This document shows positions 18,083 through 26,894 of a DNA stretch of 64,000 nt, piece after piece (within the stretch, counting starts at the first letter, position 1; the number at the start of each line of letters is the position of its first letter). The position numbers and the translations under genes are program-made. Under the pieces are notes generated by a model. The model ran no database searches. It was not told the DNA's origin and saw nothing but the letters and a program-made list of their open reading frames with translations. The stretch is from Noviherbaspirillum sedimenti (lineage in GTDB: Bacteria; Pseudomonadota; Gammaproteobacteria; Burkholderiales; Burkholderiaceae_D). The stretch is taken from the NCBI RefSeq assembly GCF_003590835.1, contig NZ_QYUQ01000002.1, forward strand, positions 2,976,001 through 3,040,000, written 5' to 3'.

Positions 18083-19255
18083 TCAATACGATTTCGGCAA
18101 TCCCAGGTCATGGATGGCAATGTAATTCAGGATCATCTCTTCGGAAATCGGCGCGACCTTGAATAGCCGGGCGTCGCGCCAGAGGCGCTCGACGTGGTAT
18201 TCCTTCGCATAGCCCATGCCGCCCATGGTCTGCGCGCCGCGCTCGATGGCATGGAGGGCGGCCTGGGAACCGATCAGCTTGGCCATATTGGCTTCGGTTC
18301 CATAAGCTTGGCCCAGATCGCATTGGGCTGCGGCCTTCAGGTTCATGAGTCGGGCACATTCCAGTTCGGCATGCGACTGCGCCAGCGGGAACTGCAAGCC
18401 CTGGTAGGCACCAATCGGCGTATTGCCGAATATCTTGCGATCTTTAGCGTAATCCACCGCCAGCCGGGTGGCAAGACGTCCGGCCCCCACCATGCCAGCA
18501 GTCGTCACGATGCGTTCGGTGTTCAAAACATCCAGCAATTCCTTGAAACCGTTGTGCAATGTCCCGATCAGCTCGTGCGGCTCGATGCGAACATTATCGA
18601 AGAACACGGAGCAGGAGCTCAGTGTATTCGTCCCCATCTTTTCAATCGGCGCAAAGGTCAACCCAGCCCGCTTGACGTCGATCATGAACATGGAAATGCC
18701 CTGGATCGGTCGCGCCACTTCCTCCGGCTTCTGGGTACGCGCGATCACCAGCATCTTTTCGGCCGAATCCACCGCGGTAATCCAGATTTTCTGGCCATTC
18801 AGGCGCCAGCCCTCACCATCGGCCGTGGCCATGGTCTTCAGCGCCAGGCTGTTGGTGCCGGCATCCGGTTCGGTCAGCGCCATACAGAAATTCAAGTCCC
18901 CCGCCACCAGGCGCGGCAGCAGATCCGCCTTCATTGCCGCATTGCCAAACCGCGACAAAGAAACCCCGCCAAAGATCGGATTGATCATGAACAGCTGCCC
19001 CAGCGTGGCACCGCCGCCGCCTGCCGCGAGCTCCTCGATGATCAGGGCCAGCTCGAACATGCCCAGCCCGGAGCCGCCAAATTCTTCCGGCAGCGCCGCA
19101 CCTACCAGCCCTGCTTCGCAGATCGCCTGCCAGCATTCCTTGGGAAAGGCCTTGTTGCGATCCAGTTCCGCCCAATACTCCAGACCGAATTGCGCGCCCA
19201 CCTTGCGGGCGGTTTCGATCATCATCTTTTGTTCTTCGTTCAGTGAAAAGTCCAT
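18083..19255 (-). CDS. Acyl-CoA dehydrogenase
   Basis: 390 aa, normal length. Blocks of the family are LPEEFGGSGLGMFELALIIE, FCMALTEPDAGTNSLALKTM, LNGQKIWITAVDSAEKMLVI and, at the end, QTMGGMGYAKEYHVERLWRD. It introduces a 2,3-double bond in an acyl-CoA and passes electrons to ETF. The catalytic base cannot be fixed with certainty by eye. It sits between the E2 and acyl-CoA synthetase genes. The frequent neighbour order synthetase, dehydrogenase, enoyl-CoA hydratase supports a beta-oxidation-like segment. Confidence 0.96.
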   Translation of the reverse strand: MDFSLNEEQKMMIETARKVGAQFGLEYWAELDRNKAFPKECWQAICEAGLVGAALPEEFGGSGLGMFELALIIEELAAGGGGATLGQLFMINPIFGGVSLSRFGNAAMKADLLPRLVAGDLNFCMALTEPDAGTNSLALKTMATADGEGWRLNGQKIWITAVDSAEKMLVIARTQKPEEVARPIQGISMFMIDVKRAGLTFAPIEKMGTNTLSSCSVFFDNVRIEPHELIGTLHNGFKELLDVLNTERIVTTAGMVGAGRLATRLAVDYAKDRKIFGNTPIGAYQGLQFPLAQSHAELECARLMNLKAAAQCDLGQAYGTEANMAKLIGSQAALHAIERGAQTMGGMGYAKEYHVERLWRDARLFKVAPISEEMILNYIAIHDLGLPKSY

Positions 19256-19273
19256 GGTGTTCGCCTGTATGTG

Positions 19274-20509
19274 TTATTTATCAGCTTTCCCGCTGCGCAG
19301 CAGGAGATATGGGTCTTGCAGGAAGTCGATGACGCGATTGAGAAATTGCAAGCCGCTGGTACCGTCGTGCAGGCGATGGTCGCCCGCCAGAACCAGGCCC
19401 ATCTCGCGCTTCAGGACAGGCGCGCCATTCGCGTCCGGACGGAACACGTCGCGGATGCTGCCGACGCCGAGAATTGCCGACTGCGGCGGATTGATGATCG
19501 GCGTCATGTAGGTCACGTTGAACATGCCGGCGTTGGAGACGGTGATTGCGCCCCCCTGCATGTCGTCACGCGAGGCCTTGCCGTCACGCACGCGCTGCAC
19601 CAGCTGGTCGGCCCGCCGGGCGATCTCGTCGAGACTGCAGCCACCAAGGTCATGCAATACCGGCGCCATGAGACCGCGCTCGGTCGACACGGCGACGCCC
19701 ACTTCGATGGTACGGAACTGCACCACGTCGCCACCGTCCCAAATCCGGTTCTGTTGCGGCAAGGCTTCCAGGGCGCGCGCCACTGCGGCAACAATGAAGT
19801 GATTCAGCGTGAGCTTTACCTGCCCTTGCTGGGCATTGAGCCGCGTGCGCAGGGCCAGCAGTTCGCTCACCTCCGCTTCTGCGGACAGATAGAAATGGGG
19901 CGTGTTCTGCTTGGCCTCCACCATGCGCCGGGCCATGGCCTGCACCAGGCTGCTGGCTGGCGCACGTTCGGCGGCCGGAGCGATCGCCGCTTGCTTCGCT
20001 GGCAAGGACGCAGACGTCCCTTCCTTCCTGGCTGCAGCCGCGCGCACGTCAGCGGCCTTGATACGGCCATGCGGCCCGCTGCCCTGCACGGTTTGCAGTG
20101 CCACGCCCAGCTCCTCGGCCTGGCGACGCGCCAGCGGCGTCGCCACGATCCGGACAGCGGGATTGGCAGGCGTTGCTTGCGCTTGCGGCTGCGACACCAC
20201 CAAAGACGCAGGCTTTGGCTCTGCAGCGGGCGCCGCAGCAGTTTCCGCCGAAGCACGCTGGCCGGGGCCGGTCCAGCGCGCCACGATTGTGCCCACAAGC
20301 ACCGTCTCTCCGACAGGAACCAGAATCTCACCCATTACACCGTCGTCGTCGGCAGTGATTTCGTTGGCAACCTTTTCGGTTTCCACCACAAAGATGATAT
20401 CGCCTTGTTTGACGCTGTCACCAGGCGCCACGCACCATTCGGCCACAAGCCCTTCGGTCATGGTCAGACCGAGCTTGGGCATCAGCAGATCGTTCATGCC
20501 GCTCATCAT
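19274..20509 (-). CDS. Dihydrolipoamide acyltransferase (E2) of a 2-oxo acid/acetoin dehydrogenase complex
   Basis: 411 aa. One lipoyl domain at residues 5-80 with VVETEKVANEI, the Lys being the lipoyl site. A peripheral-subunit-binding domain lies near 125-165 (ATPLARRQAEELGVALQTVQ and GPHGRIKAADV), and the catalytic domain ends with AGDHRLHDGTSGLQFLNRVI, holding the HxxxDG site. The start probably uses the ATG at 20509, whose A is the last base of the upstream gene's TGA (TGATG coupling); a TTG at 20512 and ATGs at 20506 and 20497 are alternatives. It is closest in layout to AcoC-type E2 proteins. The acyl group carried is unknown. Confidence 0.94.
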   Translation of the reverse strand: MMSGMNDLLMPKLGLTMTEGLVAEWCVAPGDSVKQGDIIFVVETEKVANEITADDDGVMGEILVPVGETVLVGTIVARWTGPGQRASAETAAAPAAEPKPASLVVSQPQAQATPANPAVRIVATPLARRQAEELGVALQTVQGSGPHGRIKAADVRAAAARKEGTSASLPAKQAAIAPAAERAPASSLVQAMARRMVEAKQNTPHFYLSAEAEVSELLALRTRLNAQQGQVKLTLNHFIVAAVARALEALPQQNRIWDGGDVVQFRTIEVGVAVSTERGLMAPVLHDLGGCSLDEIARRADQLVQRVRDGKASRDDMQGGAITVSNAGMFNVTYMTPIINPPQSAILGVGSIRDVFRPDANGAPVLKREMGLVLAGDHRLHDGTSGLQFLNRVIDFLQDPYLLLRSGKADK

Positions 20510-21297
20510 CAACGCCCGGTGAAATTGGCTTGCCGCTTCTCCAGGAATGCTGTCATCCCCTCGTGTGCGTCAGCCGTATCGAATACCAGGCCGATCATGG
20601 CCTGCTCATGCGCCAGCGCCACTGTCAACGGCATTTCGGCGCCATCGCGCAGGGTGCGCTTGAGCAGCTTCAGGACCAGCGGCGACTTCCGCGCAATCTT
20701 GCGCGCCAGTTCCAGCGCCTCATCCAGCAGGCGCTCCTTGGCCACCACCCGGTTAGCCAGGCCCATGCGCACCGCATCCTGTGCGCTGATGCGCTCACCG
20801 ACAAACATCAGTTCCTTGGCAAAGCACGGCGCAATCTGGCGGATGATGCGCTGACTGCCGCCGGCGCCGGGAAACAGCCCCAGGCCGATTTCCGGCAGGG
20901 CCAGCTGTGCCGTCTCGGCCAGCAGGCGAATATCGAGCGACAGCAGCAGCTCGGTGCCGCCGCCCAGGGCCCAGCCATTGACCGCAGCAATGGTCGGCTT
21001 GTCGCAGGCTTCAAAACGGCGCATCACCCGGTGAATGTCTTCACCGAATTCCTCGTAATGGGCAATGCCATGGCGCGCCGTCATCTCCGACAGATCGCCA
21101 CCCGCCACAAATGCCTTGTCACCCGCACCGGTCACCACGATAACGTGCACTTGCGAATCGCGTTCGAATTGCAGCAGGGCCTGCTCGAGCTCGAGCAGCA
21201 GCGGCGTGCTCAGCGCGTTATGCACCTCAGGCCGGTTGATCGTGAGAATGCCGACATTCTCACGCACTTCGGTCAGAACAAGACTACGTTCGGTCAT
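20509..21297 (-). CDS. Enoyl-CoA hydratase/isomerase family protein
   Basis: 262 aa from the ATG at 21297, chosen because GGAGA lies seven bases upstream; the longer frame from 21327 has no such site. Crotonase blocks are NRPEVHNALSTPLLLELEQA, VVTGAGDKAFVAGGDLSEMT (oxyanion hole), AAVNGWALGGGTELLLSLDI and LPEIGLGLFPGAGGSQRIIR, the last containing the Glu expected for hydratases. It would hydrate the enoyl-CoA made by the neighbouring dehydrogenase. It lies between the E1beta and E2 genes, an unusual insertion into a dehydrogenase complex operon, implying that both sets of enzymes serve one pathway. Confidence 0.95.
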   Translation of the reverse strand: MTERSLVLTEVRENVGILTINRPEVHNALSTPLLLELEQALLQFERDSQVHVIVVTGAGDKAFVAGGDLSEMTARHGIAHYEEFGEDIHRVMRRFEACDKPTIAAVNGWALGGGTELLLSLDIRLLAETAQLALPEIGLGLFPGAGGSQRIIRQIAPCFAKELMFVGERISAQDAVRMGLANRVVAKERLLDEALELARKIARKSPLVLKLLKRTLRDGAEMPLTVALAHEQAMIGLVFDTADAHEGMTAFLEKRQANFTGR

Positions 21298-21317
21298 GAT
21301 TGGGTCTCCATTTTTAT

Positions 21318-22292
21318 TTAGGCGCAAAGCTTGCGCACTGCTGCGATGATGTGTTCTTCCCCGGGCTGGTACTGGCGCTCCAGGCTGGGTGCAAACGGCA
21401 CAGGGACAAAGGGCGCGGCAACGCGCATGATCGGCGCATCCAGTTCGTCAAAGCCGATGTCAGCCATGCGGGCGGCAATTTCCGCGCCGACCCCGAAAGC
21501 CTCGACTGCTTCATGCACGATCAGCAGGCGATGGGTGCGGCGCAGCGATTCCAGCACGGCGGCCTCGTCCCAGGGCTGAATACTGCGCAAATCCAGCACT
21601 TCGACGTCGAGCCCCTGTTCGGCCAGGGTAGCGGCGGCGCGCTCGGTCTTGGCGACCATTGCGCCATAGGTCACGATGGTCACGTCCTTGCCGGCCCGTA
21701 CCAGCCTGGCCTTGCCGATCGGGATCGGGCCGGCGTCATCTGCCAGCTCGCCCTTCATTGCGTAAAGCGCTTTATTTTCCACGAAGATCACCGGATCCGA
21801 ATCACGGATGGCCGCCTTCATCAACCCATAGGCATCCGCCGGATTGCTCGGGCAAACCACCTTCAGGCCTGGCACATGCGCAAACCACGCTTCCAGACAC
21901 TGCGAATGCTGGGGCCCGGCACTGATGCCGCCGCCATGCGGCGTGCGCACCACCAGCGGCACCGAAGCCTGGCCGCCAAACATGTAGCGCGCTTTTGCCG
22001 CCTGATTGACCAGGGCATCCATTGCAAAGGTCATGAAATCCATGAACATGATTTCCAGGACCGGCTTCAATCCGCTCAGCGCCGCGCCTACGGCGGCATT
22101 GGACATGGATGCCTCGGAAATCGGGGTATCGCGAATACGGTCTTCGCCAAAGCGGGCATGCAAGCCCCGGGTGACGCCGAACGGTCCGCCCGCCTCGGCC
22201 ACGTCCTCGCCAAACACAAATACAGCCGGATCTTCTTCCATGCATTCGGCCAGGGCACGATTGATGGCCTGCGCAAATCTAAGTTCGGCCAT
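21318..22292 (-). CDS. 2-oxo acid/acetoin dehydrogenase E1 component, beta subunit
   Basis: 324 aa from the ATG at 22292, fixed by GGAGG nine bases upstream; the frame extends further but overlaps the alpha gene. Typical transketolase pyrimidine-domain blocks are MAELRFAQAINRALAECMEE, FVFGEDVAEAGGPFGVTRGL and RDTPISEASMSNAAVGAALS; the C-terminal half has DVTIVTYGAMVAKTERAAAT and LDLRSIQPWDEAAVLESLRR. It pairs with the alpha subunit encoded one base upstream. The similarity in layout is to AcoB. In the complex it forms one half of the thiamine diphosphate site. Confidence 0.95.
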   Translation of the reverse strand: MAELRFAQAINRALAECMEEDPAVFVFGEDVAEAGGPFGVTRGLHARFGEDRIRDTPISEASMSNAAVGAALSGLKPVLEIMFMDFMTFAMDALVNQAAKARYMFGGQASVPLVVRTPHGGGISAGPQHSQCLEAWFAHVPGLKVVCPSNPADAYGLMKAAIRDSDPVIFVENKALYAMKGELADDAGPIPIGKARLVRAGKDVTIVTYGAMVAKTERAAATLAEQGLDVEVLDLRSIQPWDEAAVLESLRRTHRLLIVHEAVEAFGVGAEIAARMADIGFDELDAPIMRVAAPFVPVPFAPSLERQYQPGEEHIIAAVRKLCA

Positions 22293-22293
22293 T

Positions 22294-23268
22294 TCAGTTC
22301 GCCTCCATGTTGGTATAGACATCGCTGATTGCAGCGCTCCAGTCCGGGCTGCGGCCATTGCGCGCATTGGCAACCGCCTGTTCGACCAGTTCGTCGATTT
22401 CATGCCGGATCGCCTCTACGGCGCTCGCTACCACGCCCTGCTTGAGCAAGCTGGCTTCATGACGCGTCAGCGGATCGTGCTCGCCCAATCCGGCCAGTTC
22501 GTCACTGGAACGGTATTTCTGCGGATCTCCCTCGTAGTGCCCGCGCCAGCGATGAGTGATGCACTCGATGACCTGCGGCCCGGCGCCAGAACGGATCCGC
22601 TCCACGGCGGCACTGGCGGCATCAATGACATCCATGACGTCATTGCCGCCCACCTTGACGTGCGGTATCGAGAAAGCCGACGCCAGCTTGTCCAGCGGTG
22701 CGACAAACTGCTTTTGGGTCGGCGAGAACTCCGCCCAGCCATTGTTTTCGCATACAAACAGCAGCGGCAGCTTCCACAATGAGGCCATGTTCATGCTTTC
22801 GTGCAGCACACCTTCGGCCATCGCGCCATCGCCAAAGAAGGCAACGGCAATTGCATCCGTCTTGCGGACCTGGTGCGCCAGCGCACTGCCCAATGCAATC
22901 GGGACGCTCGCGCCCACAATCGCATTGGCGCCCAACATGCCAATCGACAGATCCGCGACGTGCATCGAGCCGCCCCGCCCCTTGCAGATACCCTCTTCCT
23001 TGGCCATCAACTCCAGGAAGAAATCGTTCAGGTCCACGCCCTTGGCCAGCGCATGGCCATGCCCGCGATGCGTCGAGGCAACTGTATCATCCTTGCGCAG
23101 CACTACGCCCAGCGCCGTTGCCACTGCTTCCTGTCCCACGCTCAGATGGATAAATCCAGGAACCTCGCCGTCGGCGAACAGCCGCCCAAGTCTCAGTTCG
23201 ACGGCTCGGATACAACACATCCGCCGGTAAATTTCTAATTGCTCTTCTGCACTGATTACGCCTGCCAC
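22294..23268 (-). CDS. 2-oxo acid/acetoin dehydrogenase E1 component, alpha subunit
   Basis: 324 aa starting at a GTG (23268) that has AAGGAG six bases upstream; a TTG five codons earlier lies on top of that site and is less likely. The thiamine diphosphate motif is intact: FFGDGAMAEGVLHESMNMAS, then LLFVCENNGW. GFIHLSVGQEAVATALGVVL and the phosphorylation-loop-like GHYEGDP are also typical of AcoA-like alpha subunits. It begins the probable operon that runs to the E3 gene at 8.9 kb. The oxo-substrate could be acetoin-like or a branched 2-oxo acid produced by the pathway. Confidence 0.95.
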   Translation of the reverse strand: MAGVISAEEQLEIYRRMCCIRAVELRLGRLFADGEVPGFIHLSVGQEAVATALGVVLRKDDTVASTHRGHGHALAKGVDLNDFFLELMAKEEGICKGRGGSMHVADLSIGMLGANAIVGASVPIALGSALAHQVRKTDAIAVAFFGDGAMAEGVLHESMNMASLWKLPLLFVCENNGWAEFSPTQKQFVAPLDKLASAFSIPHVKVGGNDVMDVIDAASAAVERIRSGAGPQVIECITHRWRGHYEGDPQKYRSSDELAGLGEHDPLTRHEASLLKQGVVASAVEAIRHEIDELVEQAVANARNGRSPDWSAAISDVYTNMEAN

Positions 23269-23639
23269 CGCATTCTCCTTCAAGTCAATACTTGCATCAC
23301 AGCTGATATACGATCTAGTTTTCTACCTGCGGGTTAATATAAATACTCATGGTTTAGCAAAGATTACTTTAGAAAATCCTGGATAGTCAAGATATTTATT
23401 GAAGAAATTGATATGTCGCAAGTCATTGATTATTAATGAACAGAACCATACGGCAAATAAATTTAATTGATAAATCTCCATTCCAGCCAAATAAATCCGT
23501 ACGGAAATTCGCTGCACCGCAGGATCATGTGGCGTGGCTAAACAAGAACTTTATGACCCTTGAGTATAATTTTCGTCCGGTTGGAATAAGTACTTGACGC
23601 TCAGTGATTAAGCTCATTAATATTTGAAGGAGCAAGGGA
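23269..23639. other. Divergent intergenic region, AT-rich
   Basis: About 370 bp without a gene, clearly AT-richer than its surroundings. It must hold the promoter of the minus-strand operon beginning with E1alpha and that of the plus-strand alcohol dehydrogenase unit. A perfect 8-bp palindrome CCGTACGG lies near 23497-23504 and a related CCATACGG about 50 bp to its left; these are possible regulator sites. I could not place a convincing minus-strand promoter. Confidence 0.5.
23594..23623 (+). promoter_or_regulatory. Sigma-70-like promoter for the mini-ORF/alcohol dehydrogenase unit
   Basis: TTGACG at 23594-23599 and TAATAT at 23618-23623 are separated by 18 bp. It is followed after 17 bp by the GTG of the first mini-ORF, so the 5' leader would be very short. 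Confidence 0.5.
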
Positions 23640-23714
23640 GTGACCAGCAAGGTCAACATAAATAAAGACCCACAGAAAATGCGGCATCTATGGATGCATT
23701 GGAGACATAAATGA
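23640..23714 (+). CDS. Mini-ORF 1 (24 aa) upstream of the alcohol dehydrogenase
   Basis: A GTG with AAGGAG seven bases upstream opens a 24-codon frame reading MTSKVNINKDPQKM at its start and ending in a basic, Trp- and His-rich tail (MRHLWMHWRHK). Its TGA overlaps the ATG of the next mini-ORF in an ATGA junction. Small size leaves real doubt, but the promoter, ribosome site and junction agree. It could be a leader peptide for translational control. No known family is recognised. Confidence 0.45.
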   Translation: MTSKVNINKDPQKMRHLWMHWRHK

Positions 23715-23839
23715 AGTTGCTTTCGATTGCAGCCGCACCGGCATTGCACTTCTTTTTGCGCCAGATTTCCCACCAAAAGCCATCAGGATTGGCATGCCGC
23801 CCACCTGGCGGCATCAACTTCATCAGGGAGCAAGCATGA
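23711..23839 (+). CDS. Mini-ORF 2 (42 aa) overlapping the alcohol dehydrogenase start
   Basis: The ATG at 23711 has GGAG six bases upstream. The 42-aa product begins MKLLSIAAAPALHFFLRQIS, which resembles the start of an exported protein, then turns polar with Cys, Pro and Gly. Its TGA overlaps the ATG of the alcohol dehydrogenase (ATGA). The frame runs through a strong hairpin at 23794-23814, so its translation would open that structure. It may be a coupling leader, or the scar of a deleted gene's signal sequence. Confidence 0.45.
   Translation: MKLLSIAAAPALHFFLRQISHQKPSGLACRPPGGINFIREQA
23794..23814 (+). promoter_or_regulatory. Hairpin just before the alcohol dehydrogenase ribosome site
   Basis: ATGCCGCC and GGCGGCAT are perfect 8-bp arms around a 5-nt loop, 11 bp before the GGGAG of the dehydrogenase gene. 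No T-tract follows, so a terminator is unlikely; a translation-gating element is possible. Confidence 0.5.
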
Positions 23840-25005
23840 CAATGTCCGGCACTTATGAATTTCTGGCTCAGGATCGCGTTATTTTCGGCCGCCCGGCGCA
23901 TGAAGCCGTGCTCGAAACAGCAAGCAAGCTTGGCAAGAGCCGCCTGATGATCGTTGCGAGCAAGACGCTCAGTCGCAAGACCGACGTCATTGCCAAGCTC
24001 AGGCAGGCACTGGGCGAGCGGTGTGTAGGCATGTTCGACGAATGTGTCGAACATGTGCCGCGCGGATCGGTGCTGGCCTTGGCTGCCGAAGTGCGCCGCC
24101 TGCAGCCAGACCTCATCGTGACGATAGGTGGCGGAACCCCGATCGACACTGTCAAGGTAATGCTCATGGCGTTGGCCGAAGATATCCGCAGTGTCGAGGA
24201 CTTCGACCGGGTCCGCATCAGGGTCGGCGAGGATGGCAAGCGGCTTGTCCCCGTGGTTAATGATCCACCGCTACGTCAGATCATTGTGCCGACTACGCTA
24301 TCGGGAGCAGAATTTTCCAGTCTCGGTGGCGCGACCGACCACACGCGCCAAGTCAAGGACCTTTACCATGGCCGTCTCATCGGCGGACAGGTGGTGATTC
24401 TGGACGCAGCGGTGACTGTACATACGCCTGCTGATCTCTGGTTATCCACCGGAATTCGTGCAGTCGATCACGCCGTTGAGACCATTTGCTCGCGCAATCC
24501 CCAACCGTTCACTGACGGAACCTGCCTGCATGGCCTGTCCATGCTATCGAAGTCCCTGCACACCAATCATATTTCGCCTGACAATCTGGACGCCAGGCTG
24601 GAAAGTCAACTGGGGGTGTGGCTTGCCTCTACGGGGCTCGGCCGGGTGGAGTGGGGCGCAAGCCATGGCATTGGCCATCAACTCGGCGCTGTGGCCAACG
24701 TACCGCACGGACATTGCTCATGCGTGATGCTGCCGAGCGTCCTGACCTGGAACCGCGCGAACAACGCAGAACGCCAGACCTTGGTTGCTCGGGCGATGGG
24801 GCGTGACGATGGCGACGCGGCGCGGGCAGTAGCCGATCTCGTTGCCGCCCTCGGCCAGCCCTCCCGATTGCGCGATGTCGGCGTCGAGCGTTCGCATTTT
24901 GATGCCATTGCCAGAGGGGCAATGCAAAACATGATGGTACGAAGTAACCCACGCCCGATTACGTCCGAAGCAGATATTCATCAAATCCTTGAACTTGCCT
25001 GGTGA
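23836..25005 (+). CDS. Iron-containing alcohol dehydrogenase, maleylacetate reductase-like
   Basis: 389 aa from the ATG at 23836 (GGGAG upstream, ATGA overlap with the previous mini-ORF). Family blocks: the nucleotide-binding LIVTIGGGTPIDTVKV, PTTLSGAEFSSLGGATDH, and the metal-site helices GIRAVDHAVETICSRNPQPF and GASHGIGHQLGAVANVPHGH, which contain Asp and His ligands. It resembles maleylacetate reductases and group III alcohol dehydrogenases more than 1,3-propanediol types. It is divergent from the CoA-pathway operon and could oxidise an alcohol, or reduce an oxo acid, before or within that pathway. Confidence 0.9.
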   Translation: MTMSGTYEFLAQDRVIFGRPAHEAVLETASKLGKSRLMIVASKTLSRKTDVIAKLRQALGERCVGMFDECVEHVPRGSVLALAAEVRRLQPDLIVTIGGGTPIDTVKVMLMALAEDIRSVEDFDRVRIRVGEDGKRLVPVVNDPPLRQIIVPTTLSGAEFSSLGGATDHTRQVKDLYHGRLIGGQVVILDAAVTVHTPADLWLSTGIRAVDHAVETICSRNPQPFTDGTCLHGLSMLSKSLHTNHISPDNLDARLESQLGVWLASTGLGRVEWGASHGIGHQLGAVANVPHGHCSCVMLPSVLTWNRANNAERQTLVARAMGRDDGDAARAVADLVAALGQPSRLRDVGVERSHFDAIARGAMQNMMVRSNPRPITSEADIHQILELAW

Positions 25006-25186
25006 GCACCTGATAATCGTTACAAGCTGAATAGTAATCGAACGGTTCCTGCCCACTTCTCCCCAGTCGATTCTCCGCTGCGGAGCATTGGGTACATACA
25101 AATCAGTAAATAAAATTTCCTCCGATAAGAGACCGACACATTCGATAGGTACGCGCCAATCCGCCTTTCTGGCTAACATCTTTATC

Positions 25187-25224
25187 GGCATGGCGCGCCC
25201 GATGCGCTATGCTTTCGCCATGCC
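25187..25224 (+). promoter_or_regulatory. Leader hairpin before adenine deaminase
   Basis: GGCATGGCG and CGCCATGCC form a perfect 9-bp stem with a 20-nt loop, ending 31 bp before the deaminase start. There is no T-tract, and it does not have the layout of a purine riboswitch. Confidence 0.35.
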
Positions 25225-25252
25225 CCCATCATCACAACCATCACTGGACTAG

Positions 25253-26269
<1,017 letters not shown>

Positions 26270-26293
26270 AATACTCAGTGCAATACTCAGTGC
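26270..26293. repeat. 12-bp tandem duplication
   Basis: AATACTCAGTGC occurs twice in direct contact immediately after the deaminase stop codon, filling most of the 29-bp gap to the convergent VOC gene. It looks like a replication-slippage scar. Confidence 0.8.
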
Positions 26294-26298
26294 AATAG

Positions 26299-26682
26299 TT
26301 ACGCAGACAAGTACCGGGCGAAGCTCAGTTCGTGGCCATCCGGATCCTGAAGGTGAAAGTAGCGTTCGCCCCAAGGTGCATCGCGCGGCGCAAACAGTGG
26401 GCGAAGCCCTGCCTCAAGCGCTTTGTGGTACATGTCATCGACATCGGAAACATGGATGATGACGCGCCCCCACCAATGGATTGGCCCGTGTGTTTCGGCA
26501 ATCAGGTTTAAACACGACGGTCCCACCGAGAATGTCGTAAATGCCGCGTCGGCTCCCCCGGCTGTCAGCGCAAACCCGAGCGCCTGGTAAAAGTGCACGG
26601 CACGCGCCATGTCACGTGTCGCCAGGGTAATGGCGCTCAGGCTTTCGAGAACCGGTGGCGTTTTACCTGCAGCAGGATTCAT
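26299..26682 (-). CDS. VOC-family (glyoxalase/bleomycin-resistance fold) protein
   Basis: 127 aa from the ATG at 26682, chosen because GGAGGG lies six bases upstream; the longer frame is not supported. The single betaalphabetabetabeta module pair has ITLATRDMARAVHFYQALGF at the start and ERYFHLQDPDGHELSFARYL at the end, the latter with the conserved Glu metal ligand. It could be a dioxygenase-like, glyoxalase-like or drug-binding protein; the substrate is not clear. The promoter seems to be embedded in a long palindrome just upstream. Confidence 0.9.
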   Translation of the reverse strand: MNPAAGKTPPVLESLSAITLATRDMARAVHFYQALGFALTAGGADAAFTTFSVGPSCLNLIAETHGPIHWWGRVIIHVSDVDDMYHKALEAGLRPLFAPRDAPWGERYFHLQDPDGHELSFARYLSA

Positions 26683-26700
26683 GGCAAACCCTCCATGGAT

Positions 26701-26735
26701 GGTCAGGTGGTTCACTATAGCCGAACCACCTGACC
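26701..26735. promoter_or_regulatory. 13-bp perfect inverted repeat carrying a -10 box, ahead of the VOC gene
   Basis: GGTCAGGTGGTTC and GAACCACCTGACC are exact reverse complements around a 9-nt centre. On the minus strand the centre reads GGCTATAGT, giving a TATAGT -10-like hexamer, 32 bp before the VOC start codon. A regulator bound here would cover the promoter. As RNA it would also be a strong hairpin next to the ribosome site. Confidence 0.65.
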
Positions 26736-26894
26736 CTTGCCGCCCTCCCGGCGGCGCGCGCAGGCTTTTCTTGCGATTCAGCTCTGGAGCCACACCGATC
26801 GTCGTATCATACTTATTACATTCGTCAGTTTTCCAGGGAAGCCAAATGATCTGTCCTCTCCATGTCATGCAAGGCAACTTGCTGAAAAGCTAGA

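Noticed and set aside
16635..18125. 496-codon plus-strand open frame opposite the acyl-CoA synthetase
   Set aside because: Shadow frame; the minus strand encodes a complete synthetase with all core motifs.
19271..20854. 527-codon plus-strand open frame opposite E2 and the enoyl-CoA hydratase
   Set aside because: Antisense shadow with low-complexity Arg/His/Gln content; it spans two real genes with intact motifs on the other strand.
23640..23839. RiPP precursor or PqqA-like peptide reading of the mini-ORFs
   Set aside because: No radical-SAM, cyclase or peptidase gene is nearby, and the peptides lack the Glu-Tyr pair of PqqA or other core signatures.
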